Assembly (NCBI GenBank): GCA_946628045.1
Contig: CAMOVZ010000003.1
Coordinates: forward strand, 1 to 64,000
Reading direction: 5' to 3'
Source of the DNA: an uncultured Caryophanales bacterium
Lineage (GTDB): Bacteria; Bacillota_I; Bacilli_A; RF39; UBA660
Length of the DNA: 64,000 nucleotides
Of the stretch, positions 43,576 to 53,333 are shown piece after piece. Within the stretch, counting starts at the first letter, position 1; each line of letters opens with the position of its first letter. The notes beneath the pieces were generated by a model. It was not told the origin of the DNA and made no database searches. It was given only the letters and a program-made list of their open reading frames with translations. The position numbers were made by a program, and so were the translations under genes.

Positions 43576-45078
43576 TTATTTTATTAAACTCTCTCCTTTT
43601 ATTTCTACTGGTATTGGTATATTCATAAGTTGTAATATTGTTGGTGCAATATCTGCTAATTTTCCATTTTCTTTTAATTCAAGTTTTTTTGTTATCATGA
43701 ATGGTACTGGATTTGTAGTATGGGTTGTGCATATTGTTCCATCAGGATTTACCATTACATCACAATTACCATGATCTGCTGTAATTATAAGTGTTCCATC
43801 AAGTTCTTGGACTTTTTCATAAACTCTTTTTAAGCATTTATCAATAAATTCTACAGCAGTAACTGCAGCTTCATATACTCCAGTATGGCCTACCATATCA
43901 CCATTAGCATAATTTAATACTACAAAATCTAAATAATCTTTATTTAATTCTTCTATTAATGTATTTGTTACTTCTTCTGCACTCATTTCAGGTTTTAAAT
44001 CATATGTAGCTACTTTAGGAGATGGAATAAGTATTTGTTTTTTACCTTTTAATTCTATATCTTTATCACCATCAAAGAAATGAGTAACGTGTGCATATTT
44101 TTCTGTTTCAGCTATTCTTAATTGAGAATATCCTAAGTTAGATAAATATTCTCCTAATCCATTTGTGATTTCTTGATGTGTGAATGCTGTTAAGCCTTTA
44201 ACTGTATCACATATAGGCATCATAGATACAAATTTAATATTATTGAATTTAGTTGTTTCCATTGGACTACTTTCAGGATTAGTAATAGCAGTGAACATTT
44301 CTCTTAATCTATCTGGTCTATAATTCCACACTATTATTCCATCATTATCAGATAGTTTTCCATCTTCTAATACACTAGGTAGAATAAATTCGTCAGTAAT
44401 ATTTTTTGCATATTGATCTTCAAACACTTCTAAAAAATCATTATACTTATTACCTATTCCATAACATATTGCATCATAGGCTAGTTTCAATCTATCATAA
44501 TTATTATCTCTATCCATAGCATAATATCTACCTGAGATAGTAGCTATTTTTCCATCATGTTTTTCATTGATTTTATCTTCTAATTTTTTAATAAAATTAG
44601 GAGCACTATGAATATCTGTATCTCTTCCATCAGTGAATAAATGAAAATAGATTTCTTTAATACCATTATCTCTACACATATCAATAATTGCCATTATATG
44701 ATTCATATGTGAATGAATTCCTCCATCACTTATTAATCCCATTAAGTGTAGTTTTGAATTATTCTCTTTTACATGATTGATTACTTTTAATATATTTTCA
44801 TTTGAGAAAAATTCTTTTGTTTCTATAGCATGATTTATCATTTCAAGAGATTGGTATACAATTCTTCCTGCACCTATATTCATATGTCCTACTTCACTAG
44901 TACCCATTTGACCAGTAGGAAGCCCTACCTCTTTACCACTTGCTTCTAGTGTAGTATAACAATAATTATCTTTTATATAATCAAGTGTTGGAGTGTTAGC
45001 ATTATCAAAGGCATTATAAGGTCCTTTTGGTGCTATTCCACATCCATCTAATATGCATAATACTATAGGTTTCTTCAT
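43576..45078 (-). CDS. gpmI: Phosphoglycerate mutase, cofactor-independent
   Basis: A 500-residue manganese enzyme of glycolysis interconverting 2- and 3-phosphoglycerate. Metal and catalytic residues are in ILDGCGIAP, MGTSEVGHMNIGAGR (catalytic Ser), GDMVGHTGVYEA and ITADHGNCDVM. Full length for the family. GGAGG precedes the ATG. It stands between the thioredoxin-like lipoprotein and the zinc-ribbon/TPM pair. Confidence 0.98.
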   Translation of the reverse strand: MKKPIVLCILDGCGIAPKGPYNAFDNANTPTLDYIKDNYCYTTLEASGKEVGLPTGQMGTSEVGHMNIGAGRIVYQSLEMINHAIETKEFFSNENILKVINHVKENNSKLHLMGLISDGGIHSHMNHIMAIIDMCRDNGIKEIYFHLFTDGRDTDIHSAPNFIKKLEDKINEKHDGKIATISGRYYAMDRDNNYDRLKLAYDAICYGIGNKYNDFLEVFEDQYAKNITDEFILPSVLEDGKLSDNDGIIVWNYRPDRLREMFTAITNPESSPMETTKFNNIKFVSMMPICDTVKGLTAFTHQEITNGLGEYLSNLGYSQLRIAETEKYAHVTHFFDGDKDIELKGKKQILIPSPKVATYDLKPEMSAEEVTNTLIEELNKDYLDFVVLNYANGDMVGHTGVYEAAVTAVEFIDKCLKRVYEKVQELDGTLIITADHGNCDVMVNPDGTICTTHTTNPVPFMITKKLELKENGKLADIAPTILQLMNIPIPVEIKGESLIK

Positions 45079-45087
45079 ATTTCCTCC

Positions 45088-45783
45088 TTAACACATATCT
45101 TTCTTACAAGTTAAGCTTTCTTCTTCTAAACATTTAAATAAACATTTGAATTTATTATAAGTATATTTCTTCATTTTATTAGTTAACTTACTATAAGGAT
45201 CTGTTAATTCTTCTGAAATACCTTCTTCCATTTGAATTGCTTTTCCATTAGATACTGCGATTACATTAGGTGCATATATTCTTTTTTCTCCTGTATTTAT
45301 TTTTTCATTACCTTTATTAGTTAAAGTATAATCACTTAATACATTACTAAACTTTTCAATTAACTCCATATATGCTTTATTACCTTCTTCAGCAGTAATA
45401 ACATTACCATTTTCATCTATTTCTTTAACATCTCTTATGTCTTTAACATCTACATAATATATTTTATCTATATTTTTATCTTTTGCTGCATGTATTAATT
45501 CTTCTAGCATACTTCTACACCATGGACATTCTTTAAATCCAAAATATACTACAAATGTTTCTTCTTTGTTAAGACGTTTTACTATATCTTCTGCAGTTTG
45601 ATATACAAATGGATTATCATTTGGAATATTTAATGATCTATATTTATTACCATGACCATTATCTTTATTATTTATACTTTCATATTCTTTTTTAAATTTA
45701 TAAGCATCACTTTTTTTATCAACACATCCTGTTAATAAAAATAAACTTAATATTACAAATACTATTACTCCAATTTTCTTCAT
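45088..45783 (-). CDS. Thioredoxin-like lipoprotein with Cys-rich tail
   Basis: A 231-residue lipoprotein: lipobox LLTGCV near residue 20, then a thioredoxin-like domain with CPWC in FGFKECPWCRSMLEEL and the cis-Pro in RIYAPNVIAV. The last 25 residues hold four more Cys (CLFKCLEEE and LTCKKDMC). It probably works in thiol exchange at the cell surface. Nine bases upstream of gpmI on the same strand. Confidence 0.8.
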   Translation of the reverse strand: MKKIGVIVFVILSLFLLTGCVDKKSDAYKFKKEYESINNKDNGHGNKYRSLNIPNDNPFVYQTAEDIVKRLNKEETFVVYFGFKECPWCRSMLEELIHAAKDKNIDKIYYVDVKDIRDVKEIDENGNVITAEEGNKAYMELIEKFSNVLSDYTLTNKGNEKINTGEKRIYAPNVIAVSNGKAIQMEEGISEELTDPYSKLTNKMKKYTYNKFKCLFKCLEEESLTCKKDMC

Positions 45784-45832
45784 ATTTACACCTCATTATA
45801 ATTATAACTAATATTTTTATTTTTTTCCATAA

Positions 45833-45860
45833 AAATAACTCAACAATTAGTTGAGTTATT
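45833..45860 (-). terminator. Terminator of the 45864 gene
   Basis: AATAACTCAAC-TAATT-GTTGAGTTATT followed by T-rich sequence on the minus strand. Confidence 0.82.
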
Positions 45861-45863
45861 AAT

Positions 45864-46616
45864 TTATTTTATTACTACTGATTCTAGATTAAATCCACCT
45901 AATTCGCTACGTTTAAATGTAAATGCTGTAGTTGGAAGAGTATCTTTTATTTTTTCATATTCACTTTTTAAATTATCTCTTTCTATTTCAGATAGTACTT
46001 TTTTAGCATCTGTTGATGCTCCATCAAAATAAGATGTAGTTGGTCCTGAAATATCAGCAGATACTTCATATAATAAATTAGTGTCAATTATTACTGTATC
46101 ATCTTGTATTTTAGCAGATTTAAAGAATGTATTAACTATGTATCCGCCTCCGGCACCATGACCTGGATGTTCACTATTGTAACTATAAAATCCATTGTTA
46201 TATTTATAGAAAGCAATATTATCTAAATTGCACAAATAGTCTTCGTGTTTAATATTAACATTATCTCCTAATATATATTTAATATGATTTTCAATATAGT
46301 CACTAGATATACTATAAGTACCAAATATATCTCCTAAACCTATTGATAAAATTTGTTGTGTTGGAATAGAGTTAATATCTGATATAGGATAACTTGTACA
46401 TAGTGATGAATTCATTCCATCAATTCTTTTTAGAAAATCTTTTACATCGCTTTCTTTTAATTCTTTCTCTACTATTTCTTTTTCTTCTTTATTCTCTTTA
46501 TTAGCATCATTTTTTCCAAATAGATATCCTCCTAAACTAGATCCTGCTACTGCAAATAAGAATAGTAATACTATTAATACTATTAATGGTGCTTTACTTT
46601 TTTTCTTTTCTTCCAT
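45864..46616 (-). CDS. Membrane-anchored extracytoplasmic protein, unknown
   Basis: Not recognised. A 250-residue protein with one N-terminal membrane segment (about 9-30), an acidic coiled linker (NANKENKEEKEIVEKELKE region) and a C-terminal domain with GHGAGGGYIVNTFF. No catalytic motif is evident. It has its own terminator and AAAGGAG before the ATG. Confidence 0.6.
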   Translation of the reverse strand: MEEKKKSKAPLIVLIVLLFLFAVAGSSLGGYLFGKNDANKENKEEKEIVEKELKESDVKDFLKRIDGMNSSLCTSYPISDINSIPTQQILSIGLGDIFGTYSISSDYIENHIKYILGDNVNIKHEDYLCNLDNIAFYKYNNGFYSYNSEHPGHGAGGGYIVNTFFKSAKIQDDTVIIDTNLLYEVSADISGPTTSYFDGASTDAKKVLSEIERDNLKSEYEKIKDTLPTTAFTFKRSELGGFNLESVVIK

Positions 46617-46665
46617 TTAAAAACTCCTTTCTATTATTATTTTAATTATATCACTAAAAATAAAA

Positions 46666-46694
46666 AATGATAGTTTTATTTACAACTATCATTT
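46666..46694 (-). terminator. Terminator of the XRE regulator gene
   Basis: AAATGATAGTT/AACTATCATTT with a T-run on the minus strand, overlapping the stop at 46676. Confidence 0.8.
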
Positions 46695-47362
46695 AATTTA
46701 ATTGGAATTGTATATTTAGTTATTTTATTATTTTCATCTTTTGCTTCTATTTCTAAAGTTAAACTACTTTTAGTTAAATTTTTACAAGTTTTAGAAGAAT
46801 GATTTGTATTTATTTGTACTTCTTTTAAATATTCTTCTAAATTAGTATTTTTCTTTTTAGCACAGTTACTTATTTTTGTTTTTGTATCATTATAAGTTTC
46901 ATATAATGTGCAAGTTATACTTTTATATTTATTAGTATCTTCTTTTCCACAAAACTCTACATTAGAAATATATATAGTAGCTTTTTCTTTATTATAAGCT
47001 GCACTACCACTTATTTTAAAATCACTACATGTAGTAGTTATTGTTTTAAAATCATAATCATCATTATTATAATAAATCATACCAAATAGTAATAATGATA
47101 AAAGAATAAGAACTAATCCTATTGGATAATAATAATTATTTTTCTTTTTAGGTTTCTTTTCTCCATCTAATATTTCATCTATATCAACATTAAACATTTT
47201 ACTCATTTCTTTTAATATAGAAATATCAGGGACATTTTTACCATTTTCCCATTTTGATACAGCTTGAAATGTTACTCCTAATTTGTCAGCTAGTTCTTTT
47301 TGAGTAAGCTTATTATCTTGTCGTATCTTTTTTATGAATTGTCCAATTCTTTCTTGATTCAT
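46676..47362 (-). CDS. Membrane-bound XRE regulator with Cys-rich outer domain
   Basis: A 228-residue one-component regulator: an N-terminal helix-turn-helix (LTQKELADKLGVTFQAVSKW), a basic linker, one membrane helix (about 78-96, GLVLILLSLLLFGMIYY), and an outer domain of about 130 residues with six Cys (TTTCSDF, EFCGKED, SITCTL, ISNCAKK, KTCKNL, NDSCK), probably disulfide-bonded. ATG 47362 (MNQERIG) follows TAGGAG; the longer frame would overlap mnmA. Confidence 0.78.
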   Translation of the reverse strand: MNQERIGQFIKKIRQDNKLTQKELADKLGVTFQAVSKWENGKNVPDISILKEMSKMFNVDIDEILDGEKKPKKKNNYYYPIGLVLILLSLLLFGMIYYNNDDYDFKTITTTCSDFKISGSAAYNKEKATIYISNVEFCGKEDTNKYKSITCTLYETYNDTKTKISNCAKKKNTNLEEYLKEVQINTNHSSKTCKNLTKSSLTLEIEAKDENNKITKYTIPIKLNDSCK

Positions 47363-47372
47363 AATACTACTC

Positions 47373-48473
47373 CTATAAATACCATAGTTTTTCGTTATTC
47401 TTTCTAACTTCTTTAATAATTCCTCCACCTAGACATTCTTCACCATTATAGAATACACATGCTTGACCTGGAGTCACTCTTTTTACTCCTTGTGGATACT
47501 TTACTAATACTTCATTATCTTTCCACTCTAATTCAACTGGAATATCTTCTTGTCTATATCTAAATTTGGCTGTACATTTAGTTATTTTCTCATCACCTAA
47601 ATAATTTATTTCATCTACTATACAAGAGTCAGATACTAAGTAATCATTATCTTCTCCTATACAGATATATAGAATATTTTTCTTTAAGTCTTTACCTACT
47701 ACAAACATTCTTTCATCTGTACCACCAATATTAAGTCCTCTTCTTTGACCTATTGTATAATACATTAAACCAATGTGTTTTCCAATAACTTCATTAGTAT
47801 CAATATTAACTATATCACCAGGTTGATTAGGTAAATAGTTTCTTAAGAAATTAGTTAAGTTCCTTTCACCTATAAAACAAATACCAGTTGAGTCTTTTTT
47901 ATCTGCAGTAATAAGGCCATATTCTTCAGCCACTTTTCTTACATCAGGTTTAACCATATCTCCTATTGGGAATAATACATTCTTTAATTGGTCTTTAGTA
48001 ACTTGGGATAAAAAGTAAGTTTGATCCTTATTATTATCTACTGCACGTAAAAGTTTACCATCTTTTATTCTTGCATAATGACCTGTTGCTATATAGTCAG
48101 CTCCTAATTTTTCAGCTTCTTTTACAAACATATCAAATTTAATATATTTATTACACATAATATCAGGATTTGGAGTTCTACCTTTTTCAAGTTCATCTAG
48201 GAAGTACTTAAATACATAATCATAATATTCTTTTACAAAGTCTTTTCGATGTAGTGGTATACCTAGTTTATCGCATACTTTTTTAGCATCATTATAATCT
48301 TCTTCTTGAGGACATATTCCAGAATCAGTTGTTGGTCCATTTAATTCGCCGTCAGCCAACGAATCCCAATTACGCATAAATAATCCTATTACTTCATAAC
48401 CTTGTTCTTGAAGTTTTATTGCAGCAACTGATGAGTCTACTCCTCCACTCATACCAATAACAACTTTTTTCAT
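47373..48473 (-). CDS. mnmA: tRNA 2-thiouridylase MnmA
   Basis: A 366-residue enzyme adding sulfur to U34 of Lys, Glu and Gln tRNAs. The PP-loop is [15 protein letters not shown]; the catalytic Cys are in [12 protein letters not shown] and [12 protein letters not shown]; the C-terminal beta-barrel has [11 protein letters not shown] and [20 protein letters not shown] precedes the ATG. The regulator gene that follows on the same strand may share its transcript. Confidence 0.97.
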   Translation of the reverse strand: MKKVVIGMSGGVDSSVAAIKLQEQGYEVIGLFMRNWDSLADGELNGPTTDSGICPQEEDYNDAKKVCDKLGIPLHRKDFVKEYYDYVFKYFLDELEKGRTPNPDIMCNKYIKFDMFVKEAEKLGADYIATGHYARIKDGKLLRAVDNNKDQTYFLSQVTKDQLKNVLFPIGDMVKPDVRKVAEEYGLITADKKDSTGICFIGERNLTNFLRNYLPNQPGDIVNIDTNEVIGKHIGLMYYTIGQRRGLNIGGTDERMFVVGKDLKKNILYICIGEDNDYLVSDSCIVDEINYLGDEKITKCTAKFRYRQEDIPVELEWKDNEVLVKYPQGVKRVTPGQACVFYNGEECLGGGIIKEVRKNNEKLWYL

Positions 48474-48580
48474 AACTCCACCTTCTTTAAGTAATCTCGC
48501 CTTATTATAACATTTTTTTAAATATTCTTCAATATTGTATAAATATTTAATTTTTATCCATACTATTAGTGGAGGTTAAT

Positions 48581-49009
48581 ATGGATAATAATATAAATAC
48601 ATTAGATGAATTAAATAAAGGTTGTTGTATGGGAATTGATTCATTAAATTTTATAATTTCTAAGATAGATGAATCTAAGTTTAGAAATTTACTTGAAAAA
48701 CAATTAATTGAATATAAAGACTTATCTACTCGTATTACTAAGTTATATAAGGAATATACTAATACTGATATTCATAAGACTAATCTTATGACTAAAGCTA
48801 TGACATGGTATGGAATAGAGATGGATACAATGATGGATAAGAGTATTTCTAATGTAGCCGATATGTTTATTAAGGGTACTAATATGGGGATAATTGAAGG
48901 TAAAAGACTACTTAATAATAAAACTATGGATAAGAAAGTTACTAAGATTTGTAAGGAATATGTTAAGATGCAAGAAGATTATTTAGACAAGTTAAAAGAA
49001 TACTTATAG
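48581..49009 (+). CDS. Ferritin-like four-helix protein (DUF2383-like outline)
   Basis: A 142-residue soluble protein with four predicted helices and no signal. The outline (LDELNKGCCMGIDSLNF, then EYKDLSTRITKLYKEYT, then a middle MTKAMTWYGIEMDTMM and a last EYVKMQEDYLDKLKEYL) resembles PA2169/DUF2383 four-helix bundles; I do not see a clear metal-binding set. ATG 48581 follows GGAGG by five bases. Divergent from mnmA. Confidence 0.55.
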   Translation: MDNNINTLDELNKGCCMGIDSLNFIISKIDESKFRNLLEKQLIEYKDLSTRITKLYKEYTNTDIHKTNLMTKAMTWYGIEMDTMMDKSISNVADMFIKGTNMGIIEGKRLLNNKTMDKKVTKICKEYVKMQEDYLDKLKEYL

Positions 49010-49019
49010 TATTCTTTTT
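48995..49019 (+). terminator. Terminator of the 48581 gene
   Basis: AAAAGAATACT-TAT-AGTATTCTTTTT, overlapping the stop codon. Confidence 0.85.
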
Positions 49020-49404
49020 ATTTATTATAATTCCAAAATCCTAATTGTCCTTTTGCTTCTATAGGATCTATTCTTTCTACATTTTCTAATTTAAATCCAT
49101 ATAGAGGTTTATCTCTTTTAATAGATAAATTTTTATATACTTCTTTATCTTTATTTAATAATTCTTTTATTAATTTATCATCTACTTCTACACAATCAGT
49201 TATATTAGCTTTAGCAATAATAAATCCTTCTTTATAATTTAAATTTCTATCAATAAATCTTTTTTTATTTTCATTATTAGGAGTTTTTGCCGCATGAATT
49301 AATACTTCTCCCCTATAATTAGTTTTCCATGTTCTAAATTCATATTCTTTTAATCCTTCAGCTATCAATGTAGCATATGGTTCTTTTATAGTTAATACTT
49401 TCAT
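49018..49404 (-). CDS. ASCH-domain protein
   Basis: A 128-residue ASCH protein, an RNA-binding PUA-like fold. Seen are the opening LTIKEPYATLIAEGLKEYE, FRTWKTNYRGEVLIHAAK and the close of the barrel GFKLENVERIDP and GQLGFWNY. The family may act as an RNA-binding or deacylase-like protein. GGTGATAGT precedes the ATG. Confidence 0.9.
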   Translation of the reverse strand: MKVLTIKEPYATLIAEGLKEYEFRTWKTNYRGEVLIHAAKTPNNENKKRFIDRNLNYKEGFIIAKANITDCVEVDDKLIKELLNKDKEVYKNLSIKRDKPLYGFKLENVERIDPIEAKGQLGFWNYNK

Positions 49405-49490
49405 ACTATCACCAAATTAATTATATCATAAAAACTATTGACTTAATATTTTTACATCTTTATAATAATAACCTACAAGGAGAGAACATT

Positions 49491-50318
49491 ATGAATTATT
49501 ATGATAGCGTAAAACAAAAAATTGCAGATTATATAGTAAAGGAGCCTGTAGTAGAAACAGATGAAGTTATTAGTGCTTATACCTTATTTACTATATTAGA
49601 AAATGAAAATAAAAAAATAAGACACACTAAGGAAAAAGAAAAAGGATTATTAGATAAATTAAATGCAATTTATCCACAAGTTACTGTTGAAAAGAAAGGT
49701 AATTTTTTCAAGAAAAAGATTAAGAAAAACCAATTTGACTGGATCAGTTTTGATATAAATGATATTGGTTCTAGATTATATTTACATGGACCATCTATAC
49801 ATAGTATTAGTATTTATAAAGATTATGGGTATTCTGATATTTATTCTAAATATAATGCCTTAACAGAAGGTGCATATAATGAATGTAGTGATGATATAGA
49901 AGATATATTTTCTGAATTAGAAAGTATAGGGACTTTATTTTTAGAGGAAAAGAAAAGTAGTGGACATAAAAGTTCTGAATTAGTTCGTGATACAATTACT
50001 AATACACTTTCTTATGAAGGGTTTGATATTGCTATTAAATTTGATAGATGTAATATGGAATATAGTTATGACTTTAAATTAAATAAAGAATTTGATCCTA
50101 AAAATAATTCTAATAGTTATTATTATAATCAAGATAGTCTTAATAATATATTAGAAGAAAATAAAGAAGCTATATTAAAAAATACACCTATTAATATTGG
50201 TGATTTAAGTTATATGTTTTGTATGTTAGTACTTAATTACAAGGCTAAAGAAGAGAAAAAAGAAGAAGAAAGACAATATAAAAAGTTGATGGATGAAATA
50301 AAAATGAATGAAGATTAA
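49491..50318 (+). CDS. Unknown cytoplasmic protein
   Basis: Not recognised. A 275-residue, charged, soluble protein with no signal or membrane segment. It has a Lys-rich loop (KKGNFFKKKIKKNQFDW), an acidic stretch (ECSDDIEDIFSELES) and a C-terminal coiled coil (KAKEEKKEEERQYKKLMDE). AAGGAG precedes the ATG. The last codons overlap a terminator. Confidence 0.6.
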   Translation: MNYYDSVKQKIADYIVKEPVVETDEVISAYTLFTILENENKKIRHTKEKEKGLLDKLNAIYPQVTVEKKGNFFKKKIKKNQFDWISFDINDIGSRLYLHGPSIHSISIYKDYGYSDIYSKYNALTEGAYNECSDDIEDIFSELESIGTLFLEEKKSSGHKSSELVRDTITNTLSYEGFDIAIKFDRCNMEYSYDFKLNKEFDPKNNSNSYYYNQDSLNNILEENKEAILKNTPINIGDLSYMFCMLVLNYKAKEEKKEEERQYKKLMDEIKMNED

Positions 50319-50335
50319 TTCATTCATTTTTTTTA
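50301..50335 (+). terminator. Terminator of the 49491 gene
   Basis: AAAATGAATGAA/TTCATTCATTTT followed by eight Ts in total; the stem contains the last codons. Confidence 0.85.
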
Positions 50336-50367
50336 GTGATTGTGTTATTATAGTTATGGGTGATATT

Positions 50368-51420
50368 ATGAAAAAGATAAATTTAAATAATAAAATAATA
50401 TTAGTAACCGGAACAGCAGGATTTATTGGATCACACCTAACAGAAAGATTATGTAAGGAATTCAAAGATATTAAAGTAATAGGATTAGATAGTGTAAACG
50501 ATTATTATGATGTTAGTTTAAAAGAATATAGATTAGACAATCTATCAAAGTATCCAAATTTTGAATTTATTAAAGGAAACTTAGCAGACAAAGAATTAAT
50601 AAATAAAATATTTGAAGAAAATAAACCAAGTGTTGTAGTGAATTTAGCTGCTCAAGCAGGAGTTAGATATTCAATAGAAAATCCAGATGCCTACATTGAA
50701 GCTAATTTAATTGGTTTCTATAATATCCTAGAAGCTTGTAGACATAATCCAGTAGAACACTTAGTTTATGCTTCATCATCTTCAGTCTATGGTGGTAATA
50801 CTAAAGTTCCATTTTCAACAGATGATAAAGTAGATACTCCAGTCAGTTTATATGCGGCTACTAAAAAAAGTAATGAACTTATGGCTCATGCCTATAGCAA
50901 AATTTATAATATCCCATCAACTGGTTTAAGATTTTTTACAGTGTATGGTCCCGCAGGACGTCCAGACATGGCATACTTTGGATTTACTAATAAATTAATT
51001 AATAATGAAACTATTAAAATATTTAACTATGGGAATTGTAAAAGAGATTTTACATACATTGATGATATAGTAGAAGGAATCATAAGAGTAATGCAAGGGG
51101 CTCCAGAACAAAAAAATGGAGAAGATGGACTACCAATTCCTCCATATAGTGTTTATAACATAGGAAACTCTAATCCAGAAAATTTACTAGACTTTGTAAA
51201 TATATTACAAGAAGAATTAGTAAGAGCAAAAGTATTACCTGAAGATTATGATTTTGAAGCTCATAAAGAATTAGTACCTATGCAACCAGGTGATGTACCA
51301 GTAACATATGCTGATACTACACCTCTAGAAAGAGACTATGGATTTAAACCAAATACAAGCCTAAGAACAGGTTTAAGAAAGTTTGCAGAATGGTATAAAG
51401 ATTTTTATATAAAAAAATGA
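50368..51420 (+). CDS. NAD-dependent sugar epimerase (UDP-glucuronate 4-epimerase type)
   Basis: A 350-residue short-chain dehydrogenase of the extended epimerase class. NAD site is ILVTGTAGFIGSHLTERL; the active site has SSSSVYGG and the Tyr-x-x-x-Lys in LYAATKKSNELM. The phrase TVYGPAGRPDMAYFGFT is a mark of UDP-glucuronate/galacturonate epimerases. It likely makes a sugar nucleotide for the surface polysaccharide region that follows. ATG 50368 follows GGGTGATATT; the longer frame from 50308 runs through a terminator. Confidence 0.9.
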   Translation: MKKINLNNKIILVTGTAGFIGSHLTERLCKEFKDIKVIGLDSVNDYYDVSLKEYRLDNLSKYPNFEFIKGNLADKELINKIFEENKPSVVVNLAAQAGVRYSIENPDAYIEANLIGFYNILEACRHNPVEHLVYASSSSVYGGNTKVPFSTDDKVDTPVSLYAATKKSNELMAHAYSKIYNIPSTGLRFFTVYGPAGRPDMAYFGFTNKLINNETIKIFNYGNCKRDFTYIDDIVEGIIRVMQGAPEQKNGEDGLPIPPYSVYNIGNSNPENLLDFVNILQEELVRAKVLPEDYDFEAHKELVPMQPGDVPVTYADTTPLERDYGFKPNTSLRTGLRKFAEWYKDFYIKK

Positions 51421-51440
51421 TAAAAAATTATCATTTTTTT
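51412..51440. terminator. Bidirectional terminator after the epimerase
   Basis: AAAAATGATAA-AAAA-TTATCATTTTT with A/T runs on both sides, between convergent genes. Confidence 0.85.
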
Positions 51441-52657
51441 ATTTTATGTATTAATTTTAATAAATTATAATGCCATGTGATTGGGAGTTCATATTCTCCT
51501 ATTAATTCTTCTACATAACCATTAAATCCTCTTTTAAATTCATATATACCATAATCTTTTGGATGAGTATTAATATCTTCTGGGATACCATAGAAATTAT
51601 GTTTTTTAAATCCATTCTTAATACCATATTTAATTAATTCCCATTGAATTAAGTATTGTGAATCAAATTTTAAGAATTCTTCATAATTACCACTATATAA
51701 GTATATTATTTCTGGTTTTATTAACATAAACATTGATCCTGATAAAGTAATTGTATCAGTATTTTTTTCTTTAATAATATTTTCTGAATCAATAATCCTT
51801 TTATTAATAGATTCTATTTCATTAGTTAAATTTTTCTTAGCTCCATCATTATACTTAGCATCTGTTAAACTATTAATTTTATTTTCTCTTTCTTTTAACT
51901 CTTCTTTTAATCCACTTATATAATTTTTTAAATTTAATTCAGTTATAAAAAATTTTATTTCATTTTTATCATGGAACAATTTATACATACCTTGGTAATA
52001 TGATAGTTTTCTATTAGTGAAATTTTTTCTTTCACTAGTTTCTTCCATAATAGCTTGGAATCTATCTAATTCATCATAAGAAAGTTCTTTAAGAGTTATA
52101 CCATACTTTTCTGTTTTTCTTATTTTATTTCTAGTATTTGATTTCATTTCTTTTAGAATAGTATCTTCATCTTTATTCTCTAAGTCTAATGAAAACATCC
52201 AAGATACTTGTTCGGTATGACCTTTAGGTACTTGTTTAAATCCTAGTGATAATAAGTTTTTTACTACACTAGAATTATCTACTCCACCTTCTACAATATT
52301 ACCATCTATATCTCTTTGTCTATATATTAAATATGGATCTATTCTTAAGATATAACCATTCTTTTCTTTTACATATTTTTTTAATTCATTAGTGAAGAAA
52401 TTTACTAACTCTTTATTATTAAAATCTATTAAATATCCACGAGGTGAATAAAATTCATATTTTTTAAAATGTCTAAGATGAGATAATAACATAGTAGCTG
52501 CGACTATTTTATTGTTTTCTTCTACTCCTACATAGTTAGTTTTCCAATTTAATTCACTTCTTAATTTAGATATTTCTGGTGCAGATAAAAATGTTTTTAA
52601 CGGATGATTTTCCCAAAAACTTCTATATTCTTCTTCTGTTAGTTCTCTAAATTTCAT
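51431..52657 (-). CDS. FemAB-family peptidoglycan bridge transferase
   Basis: A 408-residue Fem-type transferase that adds amino acids from aminoacyl-tRNA to the wall precursor bridge. Two GNAT-like halves are separated by a helical hairpin of about 60 residues (GLKEELKERENKINSLTD followed by NLTNEIESINKRIIDSE), typical of FemA/FemX. Seen also are YSPRGYLIDF, RNKIRKTEKYGI and YEFKRGFNGYVEELIGEYE at the end. It probably makes interpeptide bridges for a lysine- or diamino-type wall. Confidence 0.93.
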   Translation of the reverse strand: MKFRELTEEEYRSFWENHPLKTFLSAPEISKLRSELNWKTNYVGVEENNKIVAATMLLSHLRHFKKYEFYSPRGYLIDFNNKELVNFFTNELKKYVKEKNGYILRIDPYLIYRQRDIDGNIVEGGVDNSSVVKNLLSLGFKQVPKGHTEQVSWMFSLDLENKDEDTILKEMKSNTRNKIRKTEKYGITLKELSYDELDRFQAIMEETSERKNFTNRKLSYYQGMYKLFHDKNEIKFFITELNLKNYISGLKEELKERENKINSLTDAKYNDGAKKNLTNEIESINKRIIDSENIIKEKNTDTITLSGSMFMLIKPEIIYLYSGNYEEFLKFDSQYLIQWELIKYGIKNGFKKHNFYGIPEDINTHPKDYGIYEFKRGFNGYVEELIGEYELPITWHYNLLKLIHKIKK

Positions 52658-52699
52658 CTAATCACATCCTATTTATATTATAACATAATTTCAAAAATA

Positions 52700-52722
52700 A
52701 AAACTACTTACTTAGTAGTTTT
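52700..52722 (-). terminator. Terminator of the 52708 gene
   Basis: AAAACTACTA-AGTA-AGTAGTTTT on the minus strand at the stop codon. Confidence 0.8.
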
Positions 52723-53322
52723 CTTTCCTTTATCAAATAAAGTTATAAAGAATAATATAATTAATATTAATATAGTAATTAAACTTGCACATAGTGCTAT
52801 ATTAAATGTATCTTTTTTCTTTATAGTTGTATCTAAATAGCTATTAGTTAAATATTCTTCATAATTATCTTTTGTAATTTTTATTTCGTTATCTTTAGGT
52901 ATAAATTTATCTATATTATTGATTGTTAGTTCTTTTAGTTTTTTACTTACTACAACAGGATATCCATATACCTTTATTGGTTTTGGTTCTTCTTTTATTC
53001 TATTATATGAATAATCTATTAGCTCTTTATATTTATCATAATCTTTTTCATCTATAGCTATTATATATGTATGCCAAAGTCCAGTTTCTTCTTTATCTAT
53101 TACAAAATGAATTCCTATATTTGATTCTTTATAATAAGCAAATTTTTCTGACATTTTATATATATTTATATATGAATAGTCATTTACACTTTCTGAATCT
53201 GAAAAATATACTTCTTTTTGTTTATCTTTAAACATATGATAACTTCCTACTATAAGTATAGTTATTACTATTAAATAAACTGAGCATAGAAATAGTTTTA
53301 TCAATATATTTTTTTCTTTCAT
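52708..53322 (-). CDS. Two-helix membrane protein with outer domain, unknown
   Basis: Not recognised. A 204-residue protein with membrane helices at both ends (about 9-27 and 175-195) and a soluble middle of about 140 residues that must lie outside the cell (GIHFVIDKEETGLWHTY and VYGYPVVVSKKLKELT). Resembles accessory subunits or sensors. It follows the lipid kinase gene by 11 bases on the same strand. Confidence 0.6.
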   Translation of the reverse strand: MKEKNILIKLFLCSVYLIVITILIVGSYHMFKDKQKEVYFSDSESVNDYSYINIYKMSEKFAYYKESNIGIHFVIDKEETGLWHTYIIAIDEKDYDKYKELIDYSYNRIKEEPKPIKVYGYPVVVSKKLKELTINNIDKFIPKDNEIKITKDNYEEYLTNSYLDTTIKKKDTFNIALCASLITILILIILFFITLFDKGKKTTK

Positions 53323-53333
53323 ATTACCTCTTT

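Noticed and set aside
47363..47428. Extended N-terminus of the XRE regulator
   Set aside because: It would overlap mnmA by 56 bases and has no ribosome site; TAGGAG stands before ATG 47362.
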